Assembly (NCBI GenBank): GCA_902803625.1
Contig: CADCQV010000177.1
Span: 1 to 12,328, forward strand
Origin: an uncultured Lachnospiraceae bacterium
Lineage (GTDB): Bacteria > Bacillota > Clostridia > Lachnospirales > Lachnospiraceae
DNA: 12,328 nt
Direction: 5' to 3'
The position numbers and the translations under genes were made by a program. A model generated the notes under the pieces. It was not told where the DNA came from and ran no database searches. It was given only the letters and a program-made list of their open reading frames with translations. Within the stretch, counting starts at the first letter, position 1, and every line of letters starts with the position of its first letter. Of this stretch, positions 1 to 8,145 are shown one piece after another.

Positions 1-3000
1 GACGGAAGGCAGTATATCTATACGCTGGACGAGAAAGCCGTAGCTTCACCCGATTCGGAGCTCCATTATGCAGAGGAATATGACAGGGATATAAGCGGAA
101 AAGAGATAAAGCTCTATATCAATAATCACATAGGCTCCGAGACTGTAAGGACAAGACTCAGGATAGAAAAGATCTGGCATGATGACTCCGACAATTCACA
201 GAGATCAAATGTGAGGGTATGGCTCGGAACCTACGATGACGAGGGCAATTTTAAGCCGGCACTAAGCGGCAATATGACGGAGCATCCCTACTATGTGGAT
301 CTTATTTCTGATAATGACTATGACTCCTATATCTGGGTGGACGGGGCAGACTTTATTGCTGCTGAAAAAAGGGACGAGTTTAATAATACCAATACCACAA
401 GTGAAAATAAGAAAGCGATGCGAACCGAGGCAATAAATAACCGCCTCGCCATAAAGGCAGCACTTTACAATGAGAATACCAAAGATTACGACAGATTTCT
501 CAACAATATAGGCTTTGTTTCGAACAACAAAACCGTTTCCGGCGGAACTGTAGATGCCCTGGTAAACGGGGAAAGCTTTAAGCCGGGCTACAGGGTCAGC
601 GTGACGAAGGAGGACGGGAGCTTCACCATTACAAATACCCGCTCCGGCAGCAGGTCTTTCAGATTCACAAAGAACTGGATAGATTCAGATAATAGATTGA
701 AAGGTCGTGGGGATTTTCTCCGTGTCGCGCTTTTCCGGGAGGAAAGCGGGGTTGAAAAGGAGATCGCCTATAAGGATATACCCACATATATGCCGGACAG
801 GGTTACCTTAACAAGCGGAACAGACCTTACCGTAGAGTTCACAAATAACGGTGAATACTATCCCGCCTATGACTTAAGCGGAAATAACTATGTCTACAGT
901 TTAAGGGAATATATCTGCAAGGGAACTCCCACTACGGGAGAGAAACAATGCAACCCGGAGGGGAATGAAGCGGACACGCCGAAAAGTAAGACGGAGGTTC
1001 TCTTAAGCGCTACGGAGGACACCACAAAGACAGGCTATGTGGTGTCGGAGAATCAGGAGACCTCAACCTTAACAGAAATATCCGGGACCCATGACCTGGG
1101 TAAGGACGGCACGAAGAGCTTTCTAATAAGTGAGAATTCAGGTCATACCAACAGGGCAGCGGGAGACAGAGAGGATGTGGAATTCTACTGTATCTGGCAT
1201 GACAAGGCAAAGAACGACCAGAGGCCGGATGTATTCTTTACACTCTATTATAACGGCGGTGACGGAGGGGAGATAATCCCTTATACCGGCAGCTATACCG
1301 AACGCTGGGTAGATGTGGTAAGCGGAAACAAATTCATACAGAAGGCCATCTTCAGCGGTGTCCCTGCGGCAGATGTTAGCGGAAACGTGTATGAGTATTA
1401 TGTGGCGGAGACCCTTAATAATGACGTCATAGGCTACAGCGTGGATCACTATTCGGAACCCCTTTTTAATGCGGAAGAAACCCTGAGTGATCTTAATACT
1501 GCTGTGGTTTCCGCCAATTCGGGGCAGATAATTGTAAAAAACGGAGTGTCTAAAGATGATGTGGCCGCTGCCGACGGAACCCTCCTTATAAAGGAAAAGA
1601 GCTTCGGTGTCAGCACTATCCATGACAGCATACATATTGAAGGCAGGAAGCTCTGGATCAATATTCCGGAAGGGATAGAGGTGGACAGGCTCCCTTCTGC
1701 CTACATATATCTTTTCAGGGACAGCGAATATGATCATGCTCATAAGGTTCCGGATGTTTCGGGAGCCACGGATCTTGAAAAGAAGAAGGCGGCTTACTCT
1801 GCGCATGCTGTGGAAGCAATTTCTGCAAATGACGGCTCAGAGTCTCCAAGGAATCTTAATGCAGCCAAGTCAATGTATATCTTCGGAACCTATAAGGCGG
1901 ATAATACCACGCCTTATACTTATGTAAACTTCCCGAAGTATGACGATATGGGAGCCCTCTATAAATACACGGTTAGTGAGTGTATTTATAATTTTAAGAA
2001 TAATGAGCTCCCTGCGGACATAATGATACCTAATTATTCCGACAATACCACTGACATTGCAAATCATTATAAGCTCGATGCTGAAACAAACAAGAGGAGC
2101 TTCAGGATCACAAAGCAGTGGAAGGTTGATAAATTGCATAATAAGGTATCCGTCAATGCCAAGGCGACCTTCAGGCTTTACAGGATGGAACTTAAGGATG
2201 ACGGGAACGGTTATAATGCAACTCATTACGCTTGGGATGACAGCAGTCTTTCAGATCCTTCATCATCTGCCACAGCGGCAGCGGCCTTCAATATTAGCGG
2301 CAATGACCTGGAGCTGGTTAAAGAAGAAATCCTGGAAAGACCGGCTTCGGAGACTTCGGAGATTAACTGGAACGATCTTCCTATATTTGCGCCAAGCGGC
2401 CGTATCTATGCCTACTATGCCGTGGAAATGATAGATGATATGCCGGGATATAAGGTTGCGCTTAACGGAAAAAATCCGTCAGCCGTAAGTGATAACGGCA
2501 GCGGTCCCGCCGCCGGGAATACCGCTTTAAGCGAAAACTCGTCCTATGTGGGCGTAGCCTTTGCAAACAGCGACATTTCTATCGCTTATACAGGAGAAGA
2601 GAATAAAAAGAACACAAAGGAGGAAACCTTCAGAAATACCTATAAGCAGATGGGCTTTCTAACCCTTAAGTTTAAAAAGATATGGGATACCCAGACCAAT
2701 GACGGCATAGATGAAGCTTCAATGGTTCCGGATATCGGAGATGAGGGGGATAAGAGTAAAAGAGCCCTTAGCTTTAAGATCCGCGCTGAAGCAAAGACCC
2801 AGTCAGGAAAGGGTAATCCGGAAACAGTGAGCTTCAATGAAGGGACGGACTACAGCATAATAAATGTATCGGCTAATTCTTCAGACCCTAAGAAATGGGA
2901 TTACACCGTGTCCTTTAATAAACCGGTTCCATTTTATTCGGCAAACGGAAATGTCTATACCTATTATGTTGAGGAAATCTTTAATACTGCTTTTGTTAAG

Positions 3001-6000
3001 GCAAATTACAAGGCAACAAAGAGTACAATTTATAATACCGCGGATATAGCCACTCCCGGCGAACCTGATGACAATGACCACAGGGTGCTTACGATGAGAT
3101 ATGCTCTTAATAATGAGTTGAAGGGTGAATTCAGCATACGTAAGCAGTGGGATGATTTTAATGACGATTATGGAATGAGAGAGGGATCGGTTGTCTTTGA
3201 TGTGGAGCGGCGTCTCGGAAATAAAGGTCCTTTTTCAAAATATATATCGGGTAACATCCTGAATAAGAATAATAAGTGGACGCTAAAATTCACTAAACTC
3301 CCTGTCTCAGCAAATAACGGCTCTGCAGCGGGTGAAAAATATGAATACCGGATCGTTGAAACGGAGATAAGACCGGGAACGGGAGCTGCCATAACGGTAT
3401 CTTATCCTGCAGTCAGCGTAAGTGCCCAATGGACACCGAACGGGAAGGATGCGCCGGACAGCGGAAGCTACTTTGCGCCTGTGGAAGCCGGAAACTATAA
3501 GGTATACGATCCTGCAGATATAACACTGCCGACAAACGGAACCAGATTGATAGTAAACCAGCTGGATACCGGAAGAGCCGTAGTGAGTCTCAATGTCATC
3601 AAGAAGTGGGAGGATAACGGTGATTCTGCGGGATTAAGGCCGGAAAGGCTGACTATCCGGATTGATAAATCAACAGATGACGGAGCTACCTGGACACAGC
3701 TTGTAAAAAGAACAATGACAAAGGCTGCCGATCTGGATCCATCCGATCCGGACAGGTGGGTTCATACTTATAATAATCTTCCGAAGTATTACGGGAGCGG
3801 TATTGCGAACGTATATAAATACCGTGCCGTTGAAACAAAGATAGGAACGGGTGATGGAGGAGATACAGGGCTTGACAACGATTATTCAATCTCAGACAAT
3901 GCTCTTACCGGATCCGGGGGTTCATATTCCGTTTCCCATAGTAACGGAGCTCCGGTCAGGGATGCTTCAAATGAAGTCATTGCTTATTCCACGACTATCA
4001 CCAATAAGATCATTTTGAGGGAAAACCCGGTTATCGTCCGTAAGATCTGGAATGACGGGAAAACTGCGGGACACGAAGGAGTTATTAAGGCCGCACTCTA
4101 CAGTAATAATTATATGGGAGGAAGCGCAGCATCCGCAGTGGTAGACCCCTCAAAGGAGTCGACCCTTACCACAAAGCCGTCACTTTCTGTAAATGAAGTG
4201 ACACTGACGGATCTCAACCCTGTAATTTCCTATAATGGACTTCCGAAATACAATAAGGATAAGGAACTTATAGTCTACTACGTTAAGGAGGAGACTACTG
4301 GCAGCTTTAAGACTCAGTATGCTTCATCTATGGGAACAGCGGTTTCCTATAATGCAGTGTCTGCAGATCGGCTTCCCCACAGCAGTACGGATCCTTCAGA
4401 CTCCGATAAGGCTTTCTACGTTAATATCATAAATACACCCTTGACAAGTGTCAGCGTGTCAAAGAACTGGTCAGACGATAACGATGCCTACGGCTTAAGG
4501 CCTGACAGCCTTGTATTTACGCTGCAGAGACGGAAGGTGGATCCGGCCGGAAATATGCCGGCAGGAGAGAATTGGGAAACCGTAACGAAGGCTGAGCATA
4601 AAAAGACGGATCCGTCGGAAACTGCTTCAACAGATCCCGTGACCGTGACTCTTAAAAAGAGTGAAAACTGGGCAGCAAAGACGGTTTCAAAGCTTCCTCT
4701 CTATGTCCTTAACGGAGGCACAGGGACAAAGTACCAGTACAGGCTTTCGGAGAATAATATACCGAATGGCTATACATTAAGGGCTGACGGTACAAAAGGA
4801 GCTGCAGCTGATGACGAGGGCTACAGCTATGACTTCAGTGATGATACTGAGCATAAGTCTGTCGTTACCAACCGGCTGATAAGGCGCAGCGATATAAGCG
4901 TTAATAAGCTCTGGAATACGGATTCGCAGCCGGATATCGTGGACGTAAACGTAAGCCTCTACAGTAAAAATGCGGTTAACGGCAGCGATACGGGCGCCGG
5001 AAACTTAAGCATATATAAGATAAGCGGAAATGCTGCGGAAAAGACCTTAAACGGCAACGGAACCGTGGTATTTACACGACTGCCTCTCTACAATAAGGAC
5101 GGAAACGAGATCATATATTATGTGAGTGAGAACAGGAGTGTGAGCTTTTCCGCGGTTTATGAAACGGGAGACGGACGAAGCCTTTCGGATCCCGTAGAGG
5201 TAAAGAACTTACCCGGCGGAGGTGCATTTGAAGTAACAGTCATAAATACGCCATACACAAGCGCCTATGTAGAGAAATCGTGGAGTGATCAGGAGAATAA
5301 ATATAAGACCAGACCGGTGAGTGTAAACCTCCTCCTTCAGAGAAGCGAAAACGGAGGAAGCTATGAGGCTGTGAGCTGGAATGACATTCCGGATAATGCT
5401 TCTGCAAAGGAGATGATCGGAAAGGGTAAGGGGGATAAAAAAGCTGTCATAAAGCTTGACGAAAGCGTCAGCTGGAAGGGCATCCTTCACAAGCTTCCCC
5501 ACTATAAGGCATACGCGGGAACCATTATTAAGTATGACTACAGATTTATCGAAACTGATGAAAATGGAGACCCTTATGTGCCCTTCGGCTACAGCCTTGA
5601 CACTTCGGCAGCCGAATACAAAAAGACAAATACCGGTGAAGAGGCGGGCTATGTCCATAGCTACAGTGATGAGGATGAAGAGTATAAGACAATTGTCACC
5701 AATACCCTTATAACAAAGGATGCAAGAGCCGTTAAGAGATGGAATGACTATAGTGACAGCCTGAAGATAAGGCCGGATGAGATTACCTTATATGTGAGTG
5801 AGAATACGGCAGTGACCGGCAGCACTGACAGCTTTAACAAGCGCTTCCTCGGAGGAATGACCGATAAGAAGCCCTTTGGAGTGAGTCCGTATTCCAATCT
5901 TTCGGGTACGGGGATTTCACCCGTAAAGAGTGACGGGGGAGACACCTGGACATACAGCTTTAAGGACCTTCCAAAGTATGCCTACGGTGATGACGCCGAT

Positions 6001-8145
6001 CCCGTTTCTCCGAACGAGATCGAATATATGGTGACGGAGGACATCAACAGAAAATATGATGGCTTTACCCTAAGGGATTACTATGCTGTATCGCATAATT
6101 ACGGTGTAAGGAAGGATGAGACCGACATCTTAAATACTGTAATGAAGAATGACGGGTCCCTCATAATAGAAAAGGTGATAGAAAAGTGGGATCCATCAGA
6201 GCCTGATTTTAACGACACATTCACCTTTAATGTTACTCTAAAAAGACCTGACACTACTAAGGCTCCCTTTGAGGGCTATTACAGGATCTGTAAGAGCGGG
6301 GACGTTACAAGCCTTTCATCGGGACAGCTTCGGGATGAAGCCTTTAAGGATGACAGTACTTATTTCGGCAGTCCCGTTAAGGCAGAAAACGGAAAGATAA
6401 AACTAAAGGCCGGTCAGACTGCAGTGCTTACCGGGATCAATTCCAGATATTACTATGAGGTAACGGAGGACCCTACAGGAGATACAGAGGACCCTGTAAG
6501 CGGATTTGACCTTTGCGGAATAAAGAATATCCGGGGCAGCCTTACTGATGAATGCAGAGCGAGATACAACACAGTTCCCGCAACGGTGACGGGGGAAACG
6601 GAAAACACATACTTTATTTCAGAAAACGGAATTTACCGGAAGGGTGCTGCAAAGGGAAAGATCGCCGGAATAGGAGAGATCCCTCCGAAGGTTATCTTTA
6701 CCAACAGGCTTTTTGATCCGGACAGCTACCGCCTGAAGGTCAAAAATACCACTGAAAGCGGCATTGGTGATAACGGAGAGATCACAAAGGGCGGCAGGGT
6801 AAAGATCTATCACAGCCGGACCTGCGTTGACCGCAGTGATAAGATAAGTCAGAATTCCGGGAGCTACATTGGGACGGAAACACATTATATTGAACAGGCC
6901 ATGTCCGTTGAATTTGAGCCGGATACAGCTAACGGCTACAGATACGGAGACTCCCTCACCATTAAATGGTGGGATAATATGGAGCCTGACGAAAGTAAGC
7001 CTGAGGGGTACATCAAAGTAACCGGCTATATCAATGAGGAGGATGAGCTTCCCTATACGGGTTCCATAAGTGATGAGGTAAGCGGAAATTCAGCCTCCGG
7101 TAATAATGTCAGTGGTAATGATGTTTCCGGAAACAGCACGGCAGACGGAAGTGCATCCGGAAATGATGCCGTTAGTGATAATGACAATACCTCCGGGTCG
7201 GGAGTCAGCGGAAACGACAGACCCGAAGCGGATCTGAGCGGCAATGATACGTCCGAAGCGGATCTGAGCGGAAACGATTCGCCTGATGATACGGATCTGA
7301 GCGGCAATGATACGCCTGATGATACAGATCTGAGCGGCAATGATACGCCTGAAAATGAGACGGAAGAAGAGAAAGCCGCAAGGGAGAAATTTGAAAGTGT
7401 CTGGGCACCCCTTATAGAAAGTGGGAAGTTTAAGCATATCACCGTTCTCAACGGTTCGGTGGTCCTTACTCTGGCAAACGATTATAAGGAGATGCCGCAT
7501 AAGGTTCTGGTGGAGGTAAACTTCAAGGCGCCCGAACCTGCTCCGGAACCCGGGCCTGCTCCGGCACCCGGTCCAAAGCCGGATCCTGCTCCTGAACCTG
7601 AGCCTGCTCCGAACCCTGAGCCTGCTCCGAACCCTGAGCCTGCTCCAAACCCTGAGCCTGCTCCCGAACCGGATCCTGCTCCGAACCCTGAGCCTGCTCC
7701 GAATCCTGCTCCTGCTCCGGATCCTGCTCCGAACCCTGAGCCTGACCCGGAACCTGCTCCTGTTCCGGCACCCGGGCCCGATCCATCGAAACCTCCGGTT
7801 AAGGATAATACCGGAGGAGGAAACTCCGGAGGCTCCGGTGAAAATACAAACAAAACCGCCGCTTTAGCCACCAATGCAGGGGGGAGCGCTAAGCACAGCC
7901 ACAGTCACTCCGGGGAAGTGATCGAAGCGGGAGAGGCGGCCGTGCTATCCGGAACAGTTCCCTCCGGAGGGATGATTTCTGACGAAGAAAGAGAAATAAG
8001 CGGGAACAGTAATTTACGAAAGGGTATAAGAACCGGGGATGATACGCCGATAGAGCTTTTACTCACCCTTCTCGCGGTACTCCTTCTGCTGCTCGGAGTG
8101 GTCTTAACACTGCTCTTCCGGAGAAGAAAAAATGAAAAGGGGTGA
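1..8145 (+). CDS. Giant multi-Cna-B-repeat cell-wall-anchored surface protein (5' partial)
   Basis: The reading frame is open from base 1 to the TGA at 8143-8145, giving 2714 visible residues. No signal peptide is seen, so the gene begins upstream; the GTG at 211 is internal to a module. Order of parts: the end of one Cna-B module (YIYTLDE near 13-33, INN near 121), then fourteen modules each opening with a K-x-W-type strand. Their Trp codons start at 175, 676, 1195, 1654, 2119, 2683, 3148, 3607, 4048, 4468, 4912, 5281, 5740 and 6187. Then come an unrecognised domain (about 6720-7065), an SGN-rich tandem repeat, a short domain (7370-7525), a Pro-rich stalk, a Gly/Ser/His linker and a sorting signal ending in RRRK. 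In the Cna-B family such modules form a stiff stalk, often stabilised by Lys-Asn isopeptide bonds assisted by a Glu. Most modules here keep K-x-W, Y-x-V-x-E and TN/NT motifs. Likely role: adhesin or surface fibre; the ligand is unknown. The sortase gene overlaps its end. Confidence 0.93.
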   Translation, partial: DGRQYIYTLDEKAVASPDSELHYAEEYDRDISGKEIKLYINNHIGSETVRTRLRIEKIWHDDSDNSQRSNVRVWLGTYDDEGNFKPALSGNMTEHPYYVDLISDNDYDSYIWVDGADFIAAEKRDEFNNTNTTSENKKAMRTEAINNRLAIKAALYNENTKDYDRFLNNIGFVSNNKTVSGGTVDALVNGESFKPGYRVSVTKEDGSFTITNTRSGSRSFRFTKNWIDSDNRLKGRGDFLRVALFREESGVEKEIAYKDIPTYMPDRVTLTSGTDLTVEFTNNGEYYPAYDLSGNNYVYSLREYICKGTPTTGEKQCNPEGNEADTPKSKTEVLLSATEDTTKTGYVVSENQETSTLTEISGTHDLGKDGTKSFLISENSGHTNRAAGDREDVEFYCIWHDKAKNDQRPDVFFTLYYNGGDGGEIIPYTGSYTERWVDVVSGNKFIQKAIFSGVPAADVSGNVYEYYVAETLNNDVIGYSVDHYSEPLFNAEETLSDLNTAVVSANSGQIIVKNGVSKDDVAAADGTLLIKEKSFGVSTIHDSIHIEGRKLWINIPEGIEVDRLPSAYIYLFRDSEYDHAHKVPDVSGATDLEKKKAAYSAHAVEAISANDGSESPRNLNAAKSMYIFGTYKADNTTPYTYVNFPKYDDMGALYKYTVSECIYNFKNNELPADIMIPNYSDNTTDIANHYKLDAETNKRSFRITKQWKVDKLHNKVSVNAKATFRLYRMELKDDGNGYNATHYAWDDSSLSDPSSSATAAAAFNISGNDLELVKEEILERPASETSEINWNDLPIFAPSGRIYAYYAVEMIDDMPGYKVALNGKNPSAVSDNGSGPAAGNTALSENSSYVGVAFANSDISIAYTGEENKKNTKEETFRNTYKQMGFLTLKFKKIWDTQTNDGIDEASMVPDIGDEGDKSKRALSFKIRAEAKTQSGKGNPETVSFNEGTDYSIINVSANSSDPKKWDYTVSFNKPVPFYSANGNVYTYYVEEIFNTAFVKANYKATKSTIYNTADIATPGEPDDNDHRVLTMRYALNNELKGEFSIRKQWDDFNDDYGMREGSVVFDVERRLGNKGPFSKYISGNILNKNNKWTLKFTKLPVSANNGSAAGEKYEYRIVETEIRPGTGAAITVSYPAVSVSAQWTPNGKDAPDSGSYFAPVEAGNYKVYDPADITLPTNGTRLIVNQLDTGRAVVSLNVIKKWEDNGDSAGLRPERLTIRIDKSTDDGATWTQLVKRTMTKAADLDPSDPDRWVHTYNNLPKYYGSGIANVYKYRAVETKIGTGDGGDTGLDNDYSISDNALTGSGGSYSVSHSNGAPVRDASNEVIAYSTTITNKIILRENPVIVRKIWNDGKTAGHEGVIKAALYSNNYMGGSAASAVVDPSKESTLTTKPSLSVNEVTLTDLNPVISYNGLPKYNKDKELIVYYVKEETTGSFKTQYASSMGTAVSYNAVSADRLPHSSTDPSDSDKAFYVNIINTPLTSVSVSKNWSDDNDAYGLRPDSLVFTLQRRKVDPAGNMPAGENWETVTKAEHKKTDPSETASTDPVTVTLKKSENWAAKTVSKLPLYVLNGGTGTKYQYRLSENNIPNGYTLRADGTKGAAADDEGYSYDFSDDTEHKSVVTNRLIRRSDISVNKLWNTDSQPDIVDVNVSLYSKNAVNGSDTGAGNLSIYKISGNAAEKTLNGNGTVVFTRLPLYNKDGNEIIYYVSENRSVSFSAVYETGDGRSLSDPVEVKNLPGGGAFEVTVINTPYTSAYVEKSWSDQENKYKTRPVSVNLLLQRSENGGSYEAVSWNDIPDNASAKEMIGKGKGDKKAVIKLDESVSWKGILHKLPHYKAYAGTIIKYDYRFIETDENGDPYVPFGYSLDTSAAEYKKTNTGEEAGYVHSYSDEDEEYKTIVTNTLITKDARAVKRWNDYSDSLKIRPDEITLYVSENTAVTGSTDSFNKRFLGGMTDKKPFGVSPYSNLSGTGISPVKSDGGDTWTYSFKDLPKYAYGDDADPVSPNEIEYMVTEDINRKYDGFTLRDYYAVSHNYGVRKDETDILNTVMKNDGSLIIEKVIEKWDPSEPDFNDTFTFNVTLKRPDTTKAPFEGYYRICKSGDVTSLSSGQLRDEAFKDDSTYFGSPVKAENGKIKLKAGQTAVLTGINSRYYYEVTEDPTGDTEDPVSGFDLCGIKNIRGSLTDECRARYNTVPATVTGETENTYFISENGIYRKGAAKGKIAGIGEIPPKVIFTNRLFDPDSYRLKVKNTTESGIGDNGEITKGGRVKIYHSRTCVDRSDKISQNSGSYIGTETHYIEQAMSVEFEPDTANGYRYGDSLTIKWWDNMEPDESKPEGYIKVTGYINEEDELPYTGSISDEVSGNSASGNNVSGNDVSGNSTADGSASGNDAVSDNDNTSGSGVSGNDRPEADLSGNDTSEADLSGNDSPDDTDLSGNDTPDDTDLSGNDTPENETEEEKAAREKFESVWAPLIESGKFKHITVLNGSVVLTLANDYKEMPHKVLVEVNFKAPEPAPEPGPAPAPGPKPDPAPEPEPAPNPEPAPNPEPAPNPEPAPEPDPAPNPEPAPNPAPAPDPAPNPEPDPEPAPVPAPGPDPSKPPVKDNTGGGNSGGSGENTNKTAALATNAGGSAKHSHSHSGEVIEAGEAAVLSGTVPSGGMISDEEREISGNSNLRKGIRTGDDTPIELLLTLLAVLLLLLGVVLTLLFRRRKNEKG
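145..6720 (+). repeat. Array of about 14 Cna-B-like modules
   Basis: Fourteen diverged modules, spaced roughly 370-560 nt between their Trp codons, each start with a strand ending K-x-W and later show Y-x-Y/V-x-E followed by a TN/NN strand that leads into the next module. The spacing, the 'RP' after the first loop (for example after W 3607, 4468, 5281 and 5740) and the LP-x-Y before the Glu strand fit the Cna-B (SpaA-like) fold. Modules from about 3590 on are the most regular and alternate between two subtypes. The first modules (W 175, 676, 1195) are the most diverged, and the one at W 1195 has Cys in place of the isopeptide Lys. The last module (W 6187) resembles pilin-type isopeptide domains more than its neighbours do. 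Module boundaries are approximate and were judged by eye. Confidence 0.85.
7078..7350 (+). repeat. SGN-rich coding tandem repeat
   Basis: This in-frame, low-complexity, acidic stretch is built around S-G-N. It opens with irregular VSGN/ASGN/VSDN units and ends in four regular units: 7222-7251 and 7252-7281 (30 nt, P/S-E-A-D-L-S-G-N-D-T/S), then 7282-7314 and 7315-7347 (33 nt, P-D-D-T-D-L-S-G-N-D-T). The last two differ by one base (acg/aca), which points to recent duplication and possible copy-number variation. It sits between two pieces of the C-terminal region and is probably a flexible, disordered spacer. Confidence 0.85.
7531..7797 (+). repeat. Pro-rich (P-A-P-x-P-E) coding repeat, wall-spanning stalk
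   Basis: Almost every second residue is proline, in the pattern P-x-P-x, with Ala, Glu, Asn, Asp and Gly between. The core is an 18-nt unit (CCTGCTCCGAACCCTGAG) at 7603-7620 and 7621-7638, repeated with one change at 7639-7656 and exactly again at 7675-7692, with looser copies around it. Such segments just before a sorting signal typically span the peptidoglycan. The near-identical DNA units make this a likely site of length variation. Confidence 0.88.
8011..8142 (+). other. C-terminal cell-wall sorting signal, TGD-type
   Basis: After a Gly/Ser/His linker the protein ends with N-L-R-K-G-I-R-T-G-D-D-T-P (about 8011-8049), a hydrophobic Leu/Val-rich segment (about 8053-8118) and the positive tail R-R-R-K-N-E-K-G. 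This is the three-part layout of a sortase substrate. No LPxTG is present here; the best cleavage candidate is I-R-T-G-D (8026-8040), with the cut expected after Thr by family analogy. From memory, x-x-TGD-x-x-P signals are common in Clostridia. The match to the adjacent class B sortase is inferred from linkage. Confidence 0.8.

Noticed and set aside
211..213. GTG as the start of the giant gene
   Set aside because: The frame stays open to base 1, and the upstream residues complete a Cna-B module strand (K-x-W at 169-177), so this GTG is an internal Val.
1138..1806. 222-codon minus-strand ORF inside the adhesin gene
   Set aside because: It has no recognisable family features and lies opposite clear Cna-B coding sequence, so it is a chance antisense frame.
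7222..7692. CRISPR-like array
   Set aside because: The repeats are contiguous, in frame and translated as SGN or PAP units. There are no unique spacers of constant length.
7482..7874. Minus-strand ORF rich in Gly, Ser and Ala
   Set aside because: It is the reverse-strand shadow of the Pro-rich repeat (CCTGCT read as AGCAGG) with no ribosome site of its own.
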